A stretch of 64,000 bases of DNA from Enterococcus diestrammenae (GTDB taxonomy: Bacteria > Bacillota > Bacilli > Lactobacillales > Enterococcaceae): NCBI RefSeq assembly GCF_009933255.1, contig NZ_MAEI01000053.1, forward strand, positions 37,871-101,870, given 5' to 3'. The position numbers and the translations under genes are program-made. A model generated the notes under the pieces. That model was not told the DNA's origin and did not search any database. It saw only the letters and a list, made by a program, of their open reading frames with translations. This document shows, one piece after another, positions 46,058-55,788 of the stretch (position 1 is its first letter; the number at the start of each line of letters is the position of its first letter).

Positions 46058-47026
46058 ATGCGCATCCAAAAATCGAAAGTCGCCATTATCGGCGCAGGCT
46101 TAGTAGGTTCTTCTACAGCCTTTAGTTTAATTACTCAAGGAGTTTGTGATGAGGTTTTACTAGTTGACTTAAACCGCGAAAAAGCTCTAGGTGAAGTCCG
46201 AGACTTGAAAAATTCCATCAAATTTTTAAACCGCAACGTCCAAGTCAAAGCTGGCGATTACCAAGACTGTGGCGATGCGGACATCGTCGTGATCACAGCG
46301 GGGGCGCCTCCCAAACCCGGTCAAACGCGTCTAGATACTTTGGACATCAGTGCCAAAATTGCTAAATCCATCGTTGAACCTGTGATGGCAGCTGGCTTTG
46401 ATGGCGTCTTTATTGTCGTTTCAAACCCAGTGGACATGTTAGCAGATTTAGTCTATCAATTATCTGGTCTACCCAAAAATCAAGTATTAGGGACGGGGAC
46501 TTCTATCGACTCAGCTCGGCTACAAAACTTTTTAGCGGATTTAGTCGATGTCGATCCTCGTAGTGTATACGGTTATGCGATGGGAGAACACGGGGATTCA
46601 TTGATGGTTCCTTGGTCGACGGTGACTATTGCCGGCAAAGCCTTTCAAGATGTGATCACGGATAATCCCGAACTTGTGGGGGATATTGATTTGGATGATC
46701 TCGTTTTGAAAACCACACAAGAAGGTTGGGAAATCTTCAATCGCAAAGGCACGACCTATTACGGCATTGCTTCAGCTTGCGTGGGCATTATTAAAGCCAT
46801 CTTATTTGATGAAAACTCGATTATTCCTGTTTCCACTCGTTTGGAAGGTGAATATGAAGAAACCGACCTCTTTGCTGGCGTTCCTGCGATTTTGAACCGC
46901 AGTGGGGTTGCAGATATTTTGGAAATCCATCTAACTGAAGCTGAAGCTGAAAAATTCCATCATTCTGCGGCGATCATTCGGGAAAATACTGAAAAGATTC
47001 GTCAATATGTAAGTAAGAAAGACTGA
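46058..47026 (+). CDS. L-lactate dehydrogenase family protein (2-hydroxyacid dehydrogenase)
   Basis: 322-residue NAD-dependent dehydrogenase of the LDH/MDH family. Rossmann GAGLVGSS, catalytic Arg91 in GQTRLD, active-site His in GEHGDS, and the KGTTYYGIA helix are intact. The residue that confers lactate specificity (Gln102 in B. stearothermophilus, within GANQKPGETR) is Pro85 here (GAPPKPGQTR), so the preferred 2-oxoacid may not be pyruvate. ATG 46058 follows AGAAAGGA. Own promoter and terminator. Confidence 0.88.
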   Translation: MRIQKSKVAIIGAGLVGSSTAFSLITQGVCDEVLLVDLNREKALGEVRDLKNSIKFLNRNVQVKAGDYQDCGDADIVVITAGAPPKPGQTRLDTLDISAKIAKSIVEPVMAAGFDGVFIVVSNPVDMLADLVYQLSGLPKNQVLGTGTSIDSARLQNFLADLVDVDPRSVYGYAMGEHGDSLMVPWSTVTIAGKAFQDVITDNPELVGDIDLDDLVLKTTQEGWEIFNRKGTTYYGIASACVGIIKAILFDENSIIPVSTRLEGEYEETDLFAGVPAILNRSGVADILEIHLTEAEAEKFHHSAAIIRENTEKIRQYVSKKD

Positions 47027-47109
47027 GCAACTCCCTTTTCTCTCCCTATTCAAGCGAAACCGATACCTAAAAACCTTTTACTCCGTACCGGTCTTATTTG
47101 CTAGTCAAA

Positions 47110-47153
47110 GATAACCGCCCCTTTAGTCAACCCTAGACTGAGGGGTTTTTAAA
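47110..47153 (+). terminator. Terminator of the dehydrogenase gene
   Basis: CCCCTTTAGTC / GACTGAGGGG then T5. Confidence 0.75.
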
Positions 47154-47219
47154 TAACAAAAAATCAGGCAACCGTTTTACCACATCCTTTTGACTTCTTT
47201 TCCCTATTCCTCTTTTCTA

Positions 47220-47228
47220 TGGTATACT
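47220..47228 (+). promoter_or_regulatory. Extended -10 of ade
   Basis: TGGTATACT (TGn-TATACT) 32 nt before the ATG; no good -35. Confidence 0.45.
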
Positions 47229-47259
47229 GACTCAAAACTTTCCTTAAAGGAGGCTCCTT

Positions 47260-48993
47260 ATGACTAGCGATTTAATTCAGGAAATTCAAGCCAGTGGGAA
47301 GCAAATTCCCGCTGATCTCGTCGTAAAAAACGGTAAAATTGTCAACGTCTTCACCCGCCAAATCATGGAAACTGATTTAGCAATAAAAAACGGTAAAGTG
47401 GTGGGTTTTGGTAGCTATGAAGGAAAAGAAATTCTTGATGCCAAAGGTCAGTTCGTCGTCCCTGGTTTGATCGATGGCCATGTCCATATCGAAAGTTCGC
47501 TGCTACCTCCTCACGAGTTTGCCAAAATCTCATTGTTGCATGGCGTAACTACCGTGATAACCGATCCTCATGAAATCGGCAACGTCGCTGGAGAAACCGG
47601 GCTTCACTACATGATCACCGATGCCAAAGCAACTCCTATGAATATCTTCACGATGTTACCTTCATGTGTGCCCGTGACACCTTTTGAAACCAATGGTGCT
47701 ACCCTAACTGCGCAAAATTTAGCACCTTTTATGACAGAAACTGAAGTCTTGGGATTAGCCGAAGTCATGAACTATCATGCGGTGGCTCAAACGGAAGCGG
47801 AGATTATTGCTAAAATTACCGCCATTCAACAAGCAGGCGGCGTAATTGACGGCCATGCTGCCGGAATCGCCGCTGAAGAGTTAGCGCTATACCCTACCGC
47901 TCAAATTCGGACAGATCATGAAGCGGTCAATGCAAAAGAAGCACAAGCCCGCTTGGAGCTAGGCATGTATTTAATGATTCGTGAAGGGACGGTCGCCAAA
48001 GATTTACACGCCATACTCCCTGTCGTAAACGAAGCCACGGCTCGACGCTGTTTATTTGTAACCGATGATAAGTTGATTGACGATTTAGTGGAGGAAGGGT
48101 CCATTGATCATATTTTACGTCTAGCCATCGCTGCGGGCTTAGAGCCACTATTAGCGATTCAAATGGCTACTTTAAATGCGGCCGAATGTTTTCATTTACG
48201 GACTTTAGGAGCCCTAGCACCGGGATATCAAGCTGATTTCTTCTTAACTGATGACCTAACTTCTTTACCGATTTACGACGTCTTCGTCAAAGGACAACAA
48301 GTGGTCTCCCAACAAAAATTGGTGACTGACCTTTTCCCAAAAGCCACAGAAAATCCGCTACTAGCCGAATTACCAGACATGTCAGCGGCTCCCTTGACTA
48401 AAACCAGCTTCCAATTACCAGTCAATGGTCTCGCCAAAATAATCGAAGTCATCCCCAACAGTTTAATTACAAAACAAGTGCTAGCAACAGTCCCTACAGA
48501 AGATCAGCTATTTATGCCTTCCATAGAAGAAGACTTTTTAAAAATTGCCGTTGTGGAACGACACCATGCCACTGGCAACATTGGTTTGGGTATCGTCAAA
48601 GGCTTCCAACTACAAACGGGGGCATTGGCTACTAGTGTTTCCCATGATTCCCATAATATCGTAGTAGTGGGAACCAATGACGAGGATATGCTATCTGCCG
48701 TCAATCGTCTTCTAGAAACCGGTGGCGGAATGATCGTCGTCAATCAACAACAAGAAATTCAGCGGCTACCTTTAGCCATCGGTGGATTGATGTCGACCTT
48801 AGGCTATCAGGAAACTTATCAGCGATTGGTGGCTTTGACAGATGCCGCCCACTACCAAGGAGCAAGTAGCGAGTTTGATCCTTTTTTGACCCTGTCCTTT
48901 TTGACTTTATCCGTCATTCCTAAGCTGAAAATTACTGATCGGGGCTTATTCTCTTTTAGTGAGTTTGCCTTGACCAAGGTTGAAGCAGAATAA
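47260..48993 (+). CDS. ade: Adenine deaminase
   Basis: Converts adenine to hypoxanthine in purine salvage. 577 residues, amidohydrolase fold. Metal-binding PGLIDGHVHIESS near residue 72, TDPHEIGNV, DGHAAG and TDHEAV in the barrel, and the C-terminal SHDSHNIVVVGTN domain typical of bacterial adenine deaminases. ATG 47260 follows AAAGGAGG. Single gene. Confidence 0.93.
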   Translation: MTSDLIQEIQASGKQIPADLVVKNGKIVNVFTRQIMETDLAIKNGKVVGFGSYEGKEILDAKGQFVVPGLIDGHVHIESSLLPPHEFAKISLLHGVTTVITDPHEIGNVAGETGLHYMITDAKATPMNIFTMLPSCVPVTPFETNGATLTAQNLAPFMTETEVLGLAEVMNYHAVAQTEAEIIAKITAIQQAGGVIDGHAAGIAAEELALYPTAQIRTDHEAVNAKEAQARLELGMYLMIREGTVAKDLHAILPVVNEATARRCLFVTDDKLIDDLVEEGSIDHILRLAIAAGLEPLLAIQMATLNAAECFHLRTLGALAPGYQADFFLTDDLTSLPIYDVFVKGQQVVSQQKLVTDLFPKATENPLLAELPDMSAAPLTKTSFQLPVNGLAKIIEVIPNSLITKQVLATVPTEDQLFMPSIEEDFLKIAVVERHHATGNIGLGIVKGFQLQTGALATSVSHDSHNIVVVGTNDEDMLSAVNRLLETGGGMIVVNQQQEIQRLPLAIGGLMSTLGYQETYQRLVALTDAAHYQGASSEFDPFLTLSFLTLSVIPKLKITDRGLFSFSEFALTKVEAE

Positions 48994-49007
48994 GATTTGC
49001 GAAATAC

Positions 49008-49056
49008 AAAAAGCTGTTTGTCCGCCTACGTTTGATAGGTGGCAAACAGCTTTTTA
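49008..49056 (+). terminator. Terminator of ade
   Basis: AAAAGCTGTTTG / CAAACAGCTTTTT with an inner CCGCCTA/TAGGTGG pairing. Confidence 0.8.
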
Positions 49057-49269
49057 AATTCAGCTACTTTCGATTAGTGATTAATGATTTTTAGAAACAG
49101 GGAAGCTTCGATTATTCAAACATATCAGACATTTAAGTGCTGAAGTAGCAAATAGACTTCATTTCTGAATACTCCCGCTGAATCCTCTCAAGTCAAAAAA
49201 TTAACCGCTCCATCTGTAACTAAACCAACTGATCATTGAAAAAGCGATTTGTGTATTCTAATCTGGAGG

Positions 49270-49412
49270 CTGTTTTATAGACTGAGGGTTTATGAATTTT
49301 CACAAATGAAAATTCTATCATACCAAGTCTAAAATATCTGACCTCACGAACTAGCTCAGCTACCGCAAAGAGTTGGACTAAGCAAAAGACTCTAAGTCCA
49401 ACTAGCATCTTC
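49270..49412 (-). repeat. Dispersed intergenic repeat, copy 3 (type A, minus strand)
   Basis: Downstream of the NUDIX gene and in its sense. Core stem GTTGGACT / AGTCCAAC is fully Watson-Crick; an inner GAATTTTC / GAAAATTC hairpin and 3' CTCAGTCTATAAAA follow. Confidence 0.75.
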
Positions 49413-49462
49413 GGAATTAAGTAGGGCGCTTGCTAATGATTCGAGGTTCGCACTCTCGTAAG

Positions 49463-49945
49463 TTACCTTCGTTCGTCAGTAATAATATGCTCAATTCCTT
49501 CGTGGACCTCACTGAGATAGTCTTTTAAAAAACTGGGGAAAGCTTTGTATTCATCCAAAGTTTCGATGGGAATCCAGTGCATCTCTTCCCTGACTCCAAG
49601 GGTATAGCTCTCACTGTTTAACTTTTGGGTGCCTCGTGGTTTCATCAAATAATAGAAACTAATTTCGTGACAATCCAACCCTTTTAATGAACCAGTATTG
49701 TCATTAAAAAAATTCTCATGAATCACAGCCAGGCGGTCAATCTCGTAACGCACACCAGTCTCTTCAAAGACTTCTCGTAAAACAGCAGCTTCCGCCTTTT
49801 CTCCCAAATGAACTCCGCCACCAATCGAATAAAGGTAATCTTCCCGTTGATTGCCTGCAAAGAGGACACACCCCTCTTCCACAATAATCGCTGCTGCTCG
49901 ATAACGAAATTTTTGTTGTTCTCTGATAAAATCGCAATCGTACAT
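49463..49945 (-). CDS. NUDIX hydrolase
   Basis: 160 residues. Complete NUDIX box in GGGVHLGEKAEAAVLREVFE...ETGV (~residues 42-66). Hydrolyses nucleoside-diphosphate-linked compounds; substrate unknown. ATG 49945 follows AAGGGGAGG. Separated by a terminator from the next gene. Confidence 0.87.
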   Translation of the reverse strand: MYDCDFIREQQKFRYRAAAIIVEEGCVLFAGNQREDYLYSIGGGVHLGEKAEAAVLREVFEETGVRYEIDRLAVIHENFFNDNTGSLKGLDCHEISFYYLMKPRGTQKLNSESYTLGVREEMHWIPIETLDEYKAFPSFLKDYLSEVHEGIEHIITDERR

Positions 49946-49975
49946 TTGTATCCTCCCCTTGATATTAATGACCGA

Positions 49976-50006
49976 AAAACCCTCCCCTGATTAGGAGGGT
50001 TTTCTG
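49976..50006 (-). terminator. Terminator of GNAT gene
   Basis: AAAACCCTCC / GGAGGGTTTT, 8-nt loop. Confidence 0.75.
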
Positions 50007-50034
50007 TTGTTTAGCAATCAGTTACTTACAGTAG

Positions 50035-50478
50035 CTAACGAATCGGATAGTGATAAATCGATTCCAACGAACCCCAAGGAGCTTGCTTTTCAGCAATTTT
50101 GCTAAAGCCGTATTTTTCATATAGATTGATGTGATCACTGATCAGATAGACGCTGGAATAACCTATTTGGTTTGCATACTCAATCGCCGAAAGACATAAT
50201 TGTTCGCTAATCCGCTTTCCTCGGTAAGCTTCTGCTACAAAGACGTAACCTATATAGGGGCCATAGTCTAGATCGGGTATCCCATCTTCTTGCGTCAAGG
50301 TACAAAACCCAGCCAATGACTGATCAACAAGAGCGACAAATACTCTTTCCCAATCATTGAACTGATTTTCTTCCATTGCCTTTGCTAAATATTTCCCTGC
50401 CTTCCATGATGAATCCGCAGCAAACCGAATAGTCGTTTCCCATAAATCAGCTTGATTTGTCAGTGCCCGTATTTCCAT
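50035..50478 (-). CDS. GNAT acetyltransferase
   Basis: 147-residue N-acetyltransferase. The acetyl-CoA-binding strand-loop is visible as YVFVAEAYRGKRISEQLCLSA, and ISDHINLYEKYGF near the C-terminus is characteristic. Target unknown. ATG 50478 follows AAGGGGACG. Same strand as the P-loop gene upstream, 36 nt apart, so possibly an operon. Confidence 0.82.
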   Translation of the reverse strand: MEIRALTNQADLWETTIRFAADSSWKAGKYLAKAMEENQFNDWERVFVALVDQSLAGFCTLTQEDGIPDLDYGPYIGYVFVAEAYRGKRISEQLCLSAIEYANQIGYSSVYLISDHINLYEKYGFSKIAEKQAPWGSLESIYHYPIR

Positions 50479-50514
50479 CTTGCGTCCCCTTGTTAATAAA
50501 TAATATGGCTATCC

Positions 50515-51009
50515 TCAGAATGAAATCAAATCTTTATAAATGGAAGTCGTTTTAATTTTCACCAATTTGTTTTCATAAGTGGACAACATTGTCTCAAAAT
50601 GATTGCGCTTGTTCTCAAAATCCTTTGTCCATTTAAACATCATTTGCAACATTTGAATATCCGAATGATACTCACAAGCTTCCAGCTGCAATTGTTGCTT
50701 GATAAAACGGGTAACAATCCTGTAGTTTCGCACCCATAAAGGTGTATCGAGAAAAATAATCTTGTCGGACAAAGCCAATAAGCAATGATACTCTCGGCGG
50801 TAAACACCTTCAATTATCCACTCACCGCAAGCATCAATCGCCATAATTTCTTGGACTTGCTCTTCTGGTGAGCGTTTGACTCGTCCATTGGTTGTCTGAT
50901 GATACGCAATGCAGTCAGCTTCAAAATAATCAATGGCAAGCTGTTTTGATAACTTTTTTGCTAGGGTCGTTTTTCCGCTGGCTACACTACCCACGATATA
51001 TATTTTCAA
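50515..51009 (-). CDS. P-loop kinase-like protein (FlaR/DNA topology modulation type)
   Basis: 164-residue AAA-like small P-loop NTPase. Walker A GSVASGKTT at residues 7-15; GEWIIEGVYRR and LDTPLWVRNYRIVTRFIKQ match the FlaR-like adenylate-kinase-related family. Function uncertain. TTG start at 51009 after AGAGG. Possibly the last resident gene before the decayed island. Confidence 0.78.
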   Translation of the reverse strand: MKIYIVGSVASGKTTLAKKLSKQLAIDYFEADCIAYHQTTNGRVKRSPEEQVQEIMAIDACGEWIIEGVYRREYHCLLALSDKIIFLDTPLWVRNYRIVTRFIKQQLQLEACEYHSDIQMLQMMFKWTKDFENKRNHFETMLSTYENKLVKIKTTSIYKDLISF

Positions 51010-51242
51010 AATGAACCTCTCGAAATTATCTTGTTAGCAGTGCCACACACTCCACATGTTTCGAGATGAGGGGATAGCTGTCAAGAAATAGTAAGCTAAA
51101 TATTTTTATTTAAAGTTCTCTTTGAGGGAACATATCAACTGATGGCTTTCGTATGTGAGAACATATCGACTTTCTCTACCTCTTTGTTAAAGAAAAGGGC
51201 AGTCTAACTAAGGAGTACCCTCAACCATGAACATTGATGTAA
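51010..51242. other. Gene-free edge of the decayed island
   Basis: AT-rich. Two similar AGGGAACATATC / TGAGAACATATC stretches at ~51124 and ~51160. A plus-strand ATG at 51227 with AAGGAG upstream opens a 109-codon ORF antisense to the AraC relic; not believed real. Confidence 0.4.
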
Positions 51243-52121
51243 TTAATAGTCTTTTTTCTTTACTGGAATCCAGATTTCGCTTCGATACTTTGGATTTCCG
51301 GTATCTGGACTCTCGTTCCATAAAATTTCAGGACCTGGGATTGCCTCATACCCTGAAGATGGAAACCACTCTGAGTATATCCTTCCCCATACATTTTGGA
51401 GTGTTTCCGGGAACAGTCCAATCGATTCAAATACAGCCCAGCTACTTGCATCAATTTTTAATACATCAAAATCTGCAGTTTCATTACTTGATGTTGCTAC
51501 CCCGATGTAATGATCTAATTCTCCTTTCTCTTCCATTCTACCTTCTGGAAAATTAGTGGAAGCACTAATAATACCTGTAGGTTCTACATTTGAAATTGCT
51601 TTTAATTGATTAATAGCATCCATGGTTAAAAGTTCAGTCATTTTTACAATCTCTGGATTGACACCTTCAAAAATAATTGGAACTCTCTTCTTAAATCCTA
51701 TTAACTTAAAAGGTCCTTTCTCAACAATACGATAGTTCATTTCGCATCCTCCTTTAATTGATAATTGAAAGGTCATTCGTGGATAAGCTTTTAATTGTGT
51801 ATTCTCACTCCTTGCCTCAGAAGGGAGAATAACATGCAGGGAATGAAAAGCACGGGAAAATGAATCAGCCGAATTATAGCCATATTTGACGGCTACATCA
51901 ATTATTCTCAAATCCTTATCTTTCAAATCAATTGCAGCCAACGACAGTCTTCTTCTCCGAATATATTCTGATAAACCTATGCCTGCTAAAAATGAAAACA
52001 TCCGCTTAAAATGATACTCTGAACAGTAAGCAATTTTAGATACTTCACTATAGTCAATTTCCTCTGTTTAGTGCTCTTCAATATATGTCAATGCATTATT
52101 CATACTTCTTAAAGAATCCAT
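51243..52121 (-). pseudogene. AraC-family regulator with GyrI-like domain, internal stop
   Basis: Full frame from ATG 52121 (AAGGAGG upstream) would give ~292 residues: AraC double HTH (~residues 10-105) then a GyrI-like effector-binding domain, as in Rob/SoxS-related drug-sensing regulators. Codon 18 is TAA (52068-52070), in [12 protein letters not shown], where CAA, AAA or similar is expected. The rest of the frame is intact. An internal restart at 52001 would lose the first HTH helices. A recent nonsense mutation is the simplest reading. Confidence 0.8.
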
Positions 52122-52213
52122 TGAACAACCTCCTTACATCATCAACATTATCAAAGGGTGCATTTTTCTATCCGACAATCTGTGCACAATATAGTCGACT
52201 AAACTTAAGAATA

Positions 52214-52639
52214 TTACTTCAATTCAGCTCCTTCCATTGATTTAAGAAATTCATCTCGAAGTATCCCCATCACTATGATATCGTGGTATTTCCCTTCAAT
52301 AAATACTGCCTTTCTTTTAATACCTTCTTCTTCAAATCCCACTCGTTTATATGCCCTATATCCTCTCTCGTTAAAGGAGAATACCTCCAGTTCAATTCTA
52401 TGCAAATTTAATTCCTCAAATCCAAATTTCAACGTCATTTTGATAGCTTCAGTCCCTATTCCTCGGACAAAATTTTTCCTATCGAATATACCTATCCTAA
52501 AGCAGGCAGACATATTATCGGTATCTACCTCATTAATAACTGATTCTCCAACAATTTTACCCTGGCAATTAATTATCAAAAAATCATATCGTGACTTATC
52601 TTTAATGATCTTATTTACATCCTTTTCTTGCAGATACAA
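52214..52639 (-). pseudogene. N-terminally truncated GNAT acetyltransferase
   Basis: 141 codons covering the C-terminal two thirds of a RimJ/RimL-type acetyltransferase (FDRKNFVRGIGTEAIKMTLKFG, HRIELEVFSFNERGYRAYKRVGF). The usual ~50 N-terminal residues are missing and the frame begins inside the 3' end of the methyltransferase gene, with no ribosome site. Probably created by a deletion or recombination joint near 52.63 kb. Confidence 0.65.
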
Positions 52640-53348
52640 TCAACATCATGGGACGGCGCATTTCATCCTCCATTCCCGGAATATCCATCATGTTTTCTGG
52701 TGGCTGTGGCTCCACAATCTGATTTATTATAAAACCATTTGAAAGCAGTGTGTTTAGATATGTGGTCAGTGTTCTATGATATTTCGTAACCTTTTCTCCC
52801 AAAAATACAGCTGTTCGTTTTCCCTCATAATAATAATTGTCCACCGGGAAATGCAGTATTTCTCCTTTTTCGTTATAATGCCAGTCTTGTGTTCCATAGG
52901 AAGTAAAAACAGGATGTTCAACCGTAAAAATAAGTATTCCATTTGGTTTTAACATTATATACAAGTTATTAATCAAATCCTCATAGCCTTCTATATAATG
53001 AAACGCAAGTGAACTTAATATTACATCAAAACTCTCCTCTGGAAAATCGATATCCTCTATGGCACAGCATTCATATTCAACTTCTGGAAAATGAGTTTTT
53101 TCTTTTGCTACTTCAAGCATTTTATGAGAAATATCAACACCTACAACAGAAGAAGCACCGTGTTCCATCGCATAAATACAGTGCCATCCATAGCCGCATC
53201 CTAAATCAAGCACACGCTTATCTTTAAAATCCGGTAGCAGCTTTTTCAATGTTTCCCATTCTCCTGCACCAGCTAGTCCCTGCTGTGAGCGACTCATTTG
53301 ACTGTATTTTTGAAAAAATATATTATCATCATATTTGTTTTCTTTCAT
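52611..53348 (-). CDS. SAM-dependent class I methyltransferase
   Basis: 245 residues. Motif I VLDLGCGYGWHC (~45-57), acidic VVGVDIS, motif IV DVILSSLAFHYIE, as in UbiE-like small-molecule methyltransferases. ATG 53348 follows GAGGAGAA and overlaps the upstream relic by 20 nt. The 3' end runs into the truncated GNAT, so the last few codons may be foreign. Substrate unknown. AT-rich like its neighbours. Confidence 0.8.
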   Translation of the reverse strand: MKENKYDDNIFFQKYSQMSRSQQGLAGAGEWETLKKLLPDFKDKRVLDLGCGYGWHCIYAMEHGASSVVGVDISHKMLEVAKEKTHFPEVEYECCAIEDIDFPEESFDVILSSLAFHYIEGYEDLINNLYIMLKPNGILIFTVEHPVFTSYGTQDWHYNEKGEILHFPVDNYYYEGKRTAVFLGEKVTKYHRTLTTYLNTLLSNGFIINQIVEPQPPENMMDIPGMEDEMRRPMMLIVSARKGCK

Positions 53349-54198
53349 TTAAATTCTCCTCGTTTAAAAAGTTATTTATCTCCGTTGCAATTTCTTTCAC
53401 TTCTTTATAAAGTTTCTCGGTCATATCGTAGCATTCAAAAAGAGAAAGACCGAGTACTTCAAAAATATGATTAACTCTTTCGGCATATTTTTCAGGTTTA
53501 TATTCAAAAGTTTCAAGCAGTTTTATAGCTTTCTTTTCGTTAATGCAATAAGCATTATTACATGCAAATAGTACTTGATTTAAGCATGAAATAATACGAA
53601 AAACATGGCCTGCAATATAATATTTATCCTCTGCCCCCGCATTTGCTTTTACAAACATTAAAGAGAATTCAGCTTCAAATATAAAAAAGTTCATCAAGCT
53701 TTTCTTTAGAGCAGTAGGGTAAATTTCTGCCTACTTTTTTAATTCGCATAAGCTTTCGTTCTTAGCATATAGTATTTTACTAATCGCTAATTCTCCACGA
53801 TACATAGCACTTATATAACCATGGGGATGCCCGGTCTGATAATTGGCAGTAACAATTCCTTGCTCCGTATCTTTGATTATTTGTTCCACCCGTTTTATAT
53901 CACGTAATATCAAGTCAACATGACACCCGTTTATAACTAACCATCCACCGCCATTAACCCAATCACCCCACGCTCCGGGAGGTACAACAAGGTTGTTTCT
54001 ATTCTCATCATCCAACTCTGTAGCAATTTGATTAATCGCTGTCAGGTCAAATGAGTCTGAATTGTAATAGATTCCGATATCTATATCAGAATTTTCTGTA
54101 TGGGTGCCTCTTGCACGTGAGCCCCCTAATACAATGCCTTCTATAAAAGGCAAAGATGATAATTTCTCTGTTACTATTTGAATAACATTACCTACCAT
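53329..54198 (-). pseudogene. Nucleotidyltransferase interrupted by an amber codon
   Basis: ATG 54198 (AAGGAGG upstream) opens a MNT-type nucleotidyltransferase domain with GGSRARGTHTENSDIDIGIY, the Gly-Ser and Asp-x-Asp signature. The frame stops at TAG 53731-53733 but continues in frame as AEIYPTALKKSLMNFFIFEA... for ~120 more residues of helical C-terminal domain down to 53329. Whole protein would be ~289 residues, resembling adenylyltransferases of the aminoglycoside/lincosamide-type superfamily. Second nonsense mutation of the island. Confidence 0.72.
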
Positions 54199-54212
54199 AT
54201 AAACATCCTCCT

Positions 54213-54437
54213 TTATTCGTTAGATATTTTTATTTCATCTCCATCTGGTAAAATAAATGCCTGCACAAACTTGACACCTAGCACATCAGCAATGGCCTTC
54301 AACTCATCCAAGGTTACTGTTTCTCGTTGTAATTTTTTATTGAAATTCTGTGGAGTCTGGCCAATACGTCTAGCAAGTTCGGAAACACTTATATTCATTT
54401 GCTCACACAGTTCTTTAATCATTTCTGCCGTAGTCAT
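54213..54437 (-). CDS. XRE-like helix-turn-helix protein
   Basis: 74-residue small DNA-binding protein. HTH in NISVSELARRIGQTPQNFNK (~14-33). Very similar short regulators are common on integrative conjugative elements of Firmicutes. ATG 54437 follows TTGGAGGTG. Sits 14 nt upstream of the nucleotidyltransferase relic, and may have regulated the element. Confidence 0.78.
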   Translation of the reverse strand: MTTAEMIKELCEQMNISVSELARRIGQTPQNFNKKLQRETVTLDELKAIADVLGVKFVQAFILPDGDEIKISNE

Positions 54438-54579
54438 ACAGCACCTCCAAGTTTACGCAAAGAATACTATAAACCATTTGGTTGATAAACACAATAGTTA
54501 TTAAAATATTATTATAATCAGCAAGCAAAAGAAAACCCACAACTCTACTGTAGAGTCATGGACTATTTACTTCTGGTTT

Positions 54580-55308
54580 TCATATTTCCATTTCGAAGCC
54601 AGATTTGAAGGCTATGACGAAGTGGTCTTCATAGATTGTAACGCTCTGGATTATCTTCCTCACAAGCTTATCATCATACTCTAAGGTACGAAATTTGTTC
54701 TTGCGAATAATCTCAATCATCTCATTGATTCGCTCGTTCTCTCCACTGAGGGAGGCATCTTCTACTAAAAGGGTCTGTCGCTTGTCTCTCAGCTCATCAA
54801 TCTCATCTGCTAGATGTTCATATTCTTGCCCCTTATTAGCCAGCTTGATGAGTTCTTTTTGTTTTTCCTCTAGTGAGTTGTTAATCTCTGAAATTTGGTA
54901 TTCTGTGGTTTCGCCAATCACAGCATGAATATTTTCCTCCAGTGCTTTATCATATTGTTGCCACCAGCAAGTAGCTTATTAATTGCGGTCATTACCGCAC
55001 CATAGAGTTCATCTTCTTTTACGGTTCGGTTCGTACAAACTTCAGGACCCTGCTCGATTCTAGTCACGCATCGCCAGACAAATTCTTTTCTGCCATGAAT
55101 ATTCCAATAGGTTCTCCTATAAATATCGCCACAATATCCACAGAAGGTGATGGCACTTAAAGCGTACTTGCTACTATAAATTCTTTTGTTCTTGCCTTCT
55201 CCTGTGTAGATATTGCTTCTCCGATAAATTTCTTCTTGAGCCTGCAAAAATAACTCTTTAGAAATAATCGCTTCATGGCTATTTTCAACATAATACTGGG
55301 GAAAATGA
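54580..55308 (-). pseudogene. Large serine recombinase, C-terminal fragment with frameshift
   Basis: Two ORFs (54918-55247 and 54580-54921) in different frames together encode the C-terminal third of a large serine recombinase: PQYYVENSHEAIISKE, a zinc-ribbon (FCGYCGD ... WRCVTR ... CTNRT), then a coiled coil (EINNSLEEKQKELIKLANKG) and tail. The catalytic N-terminal domain is absent: an in-frame stop and unrelated sequence lie upstream of ~55308. The shift lies near 54920. Clear relic of an integrative element. Confidence 0.8.
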
Positions 55309-55788
55309 GATTAACTACAGTCTCACTTACTGGCTAGTGACAGTAAGCAGACACACTCAACGTTTAGTACTCAGGCGATTTAGGGATCAAGTCAACAAAC
55401 ACTAAAAACTATTGATTGCATAGGATTTTTAAGCATCTCCTAACAACCCAACATCTAATCTATCACTTCATTTAAGTAGGGTATTTTAGTTTCGCTATTA
55501 AAATCAAGCCTATTTTTATCTGTGGATGTAAATCCTACTAATATCCGATTCTCCACTCCCTTAAGCTATGCAAAGAAATTCTAAACCATATTTGCACCAA
55601 AAAGAGATTAACCACTAGCGGATCGAAGAAAAACACCTTGTCTTAGCTACGTCAAAAGATGAAATGTGAGTGACGCTAGATTCGTGCTTCAGCAATTCTA
55701 GGTTCGAAGCGGTCTCGCAGCCCCTCACACAAAGCGGTTTTCCATAGGATAGCGCGAGATTCAATCACCACTATTTGCCAAAGAGCCC
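55309..55788. other. Gene-free stretch inside the decayed island
   Basis: AT-rich to 55.6 kb, then a more balanced segment with a CTAGATTCGTGCTTCAGCAA / TTCTAGG-like inverted pairing. No ORF or known repeat recognised. Confidence 0.4.

Noticed and set aside
51227..51556. 109-codon plus-strand ORF with a ribosome site
   Set aside because: It lies wholly antisense to the conserved GyrI-like domain and its product resembles no protein; the frame is a shadow.
52068..53733. Stop-codon reassignment or suppression in the island
   Set aside because: Other genes in the window end normally with TAA, TAG and TGA, and neighbouring island genes carry frameshifts and truncations, so decay explains the stops.
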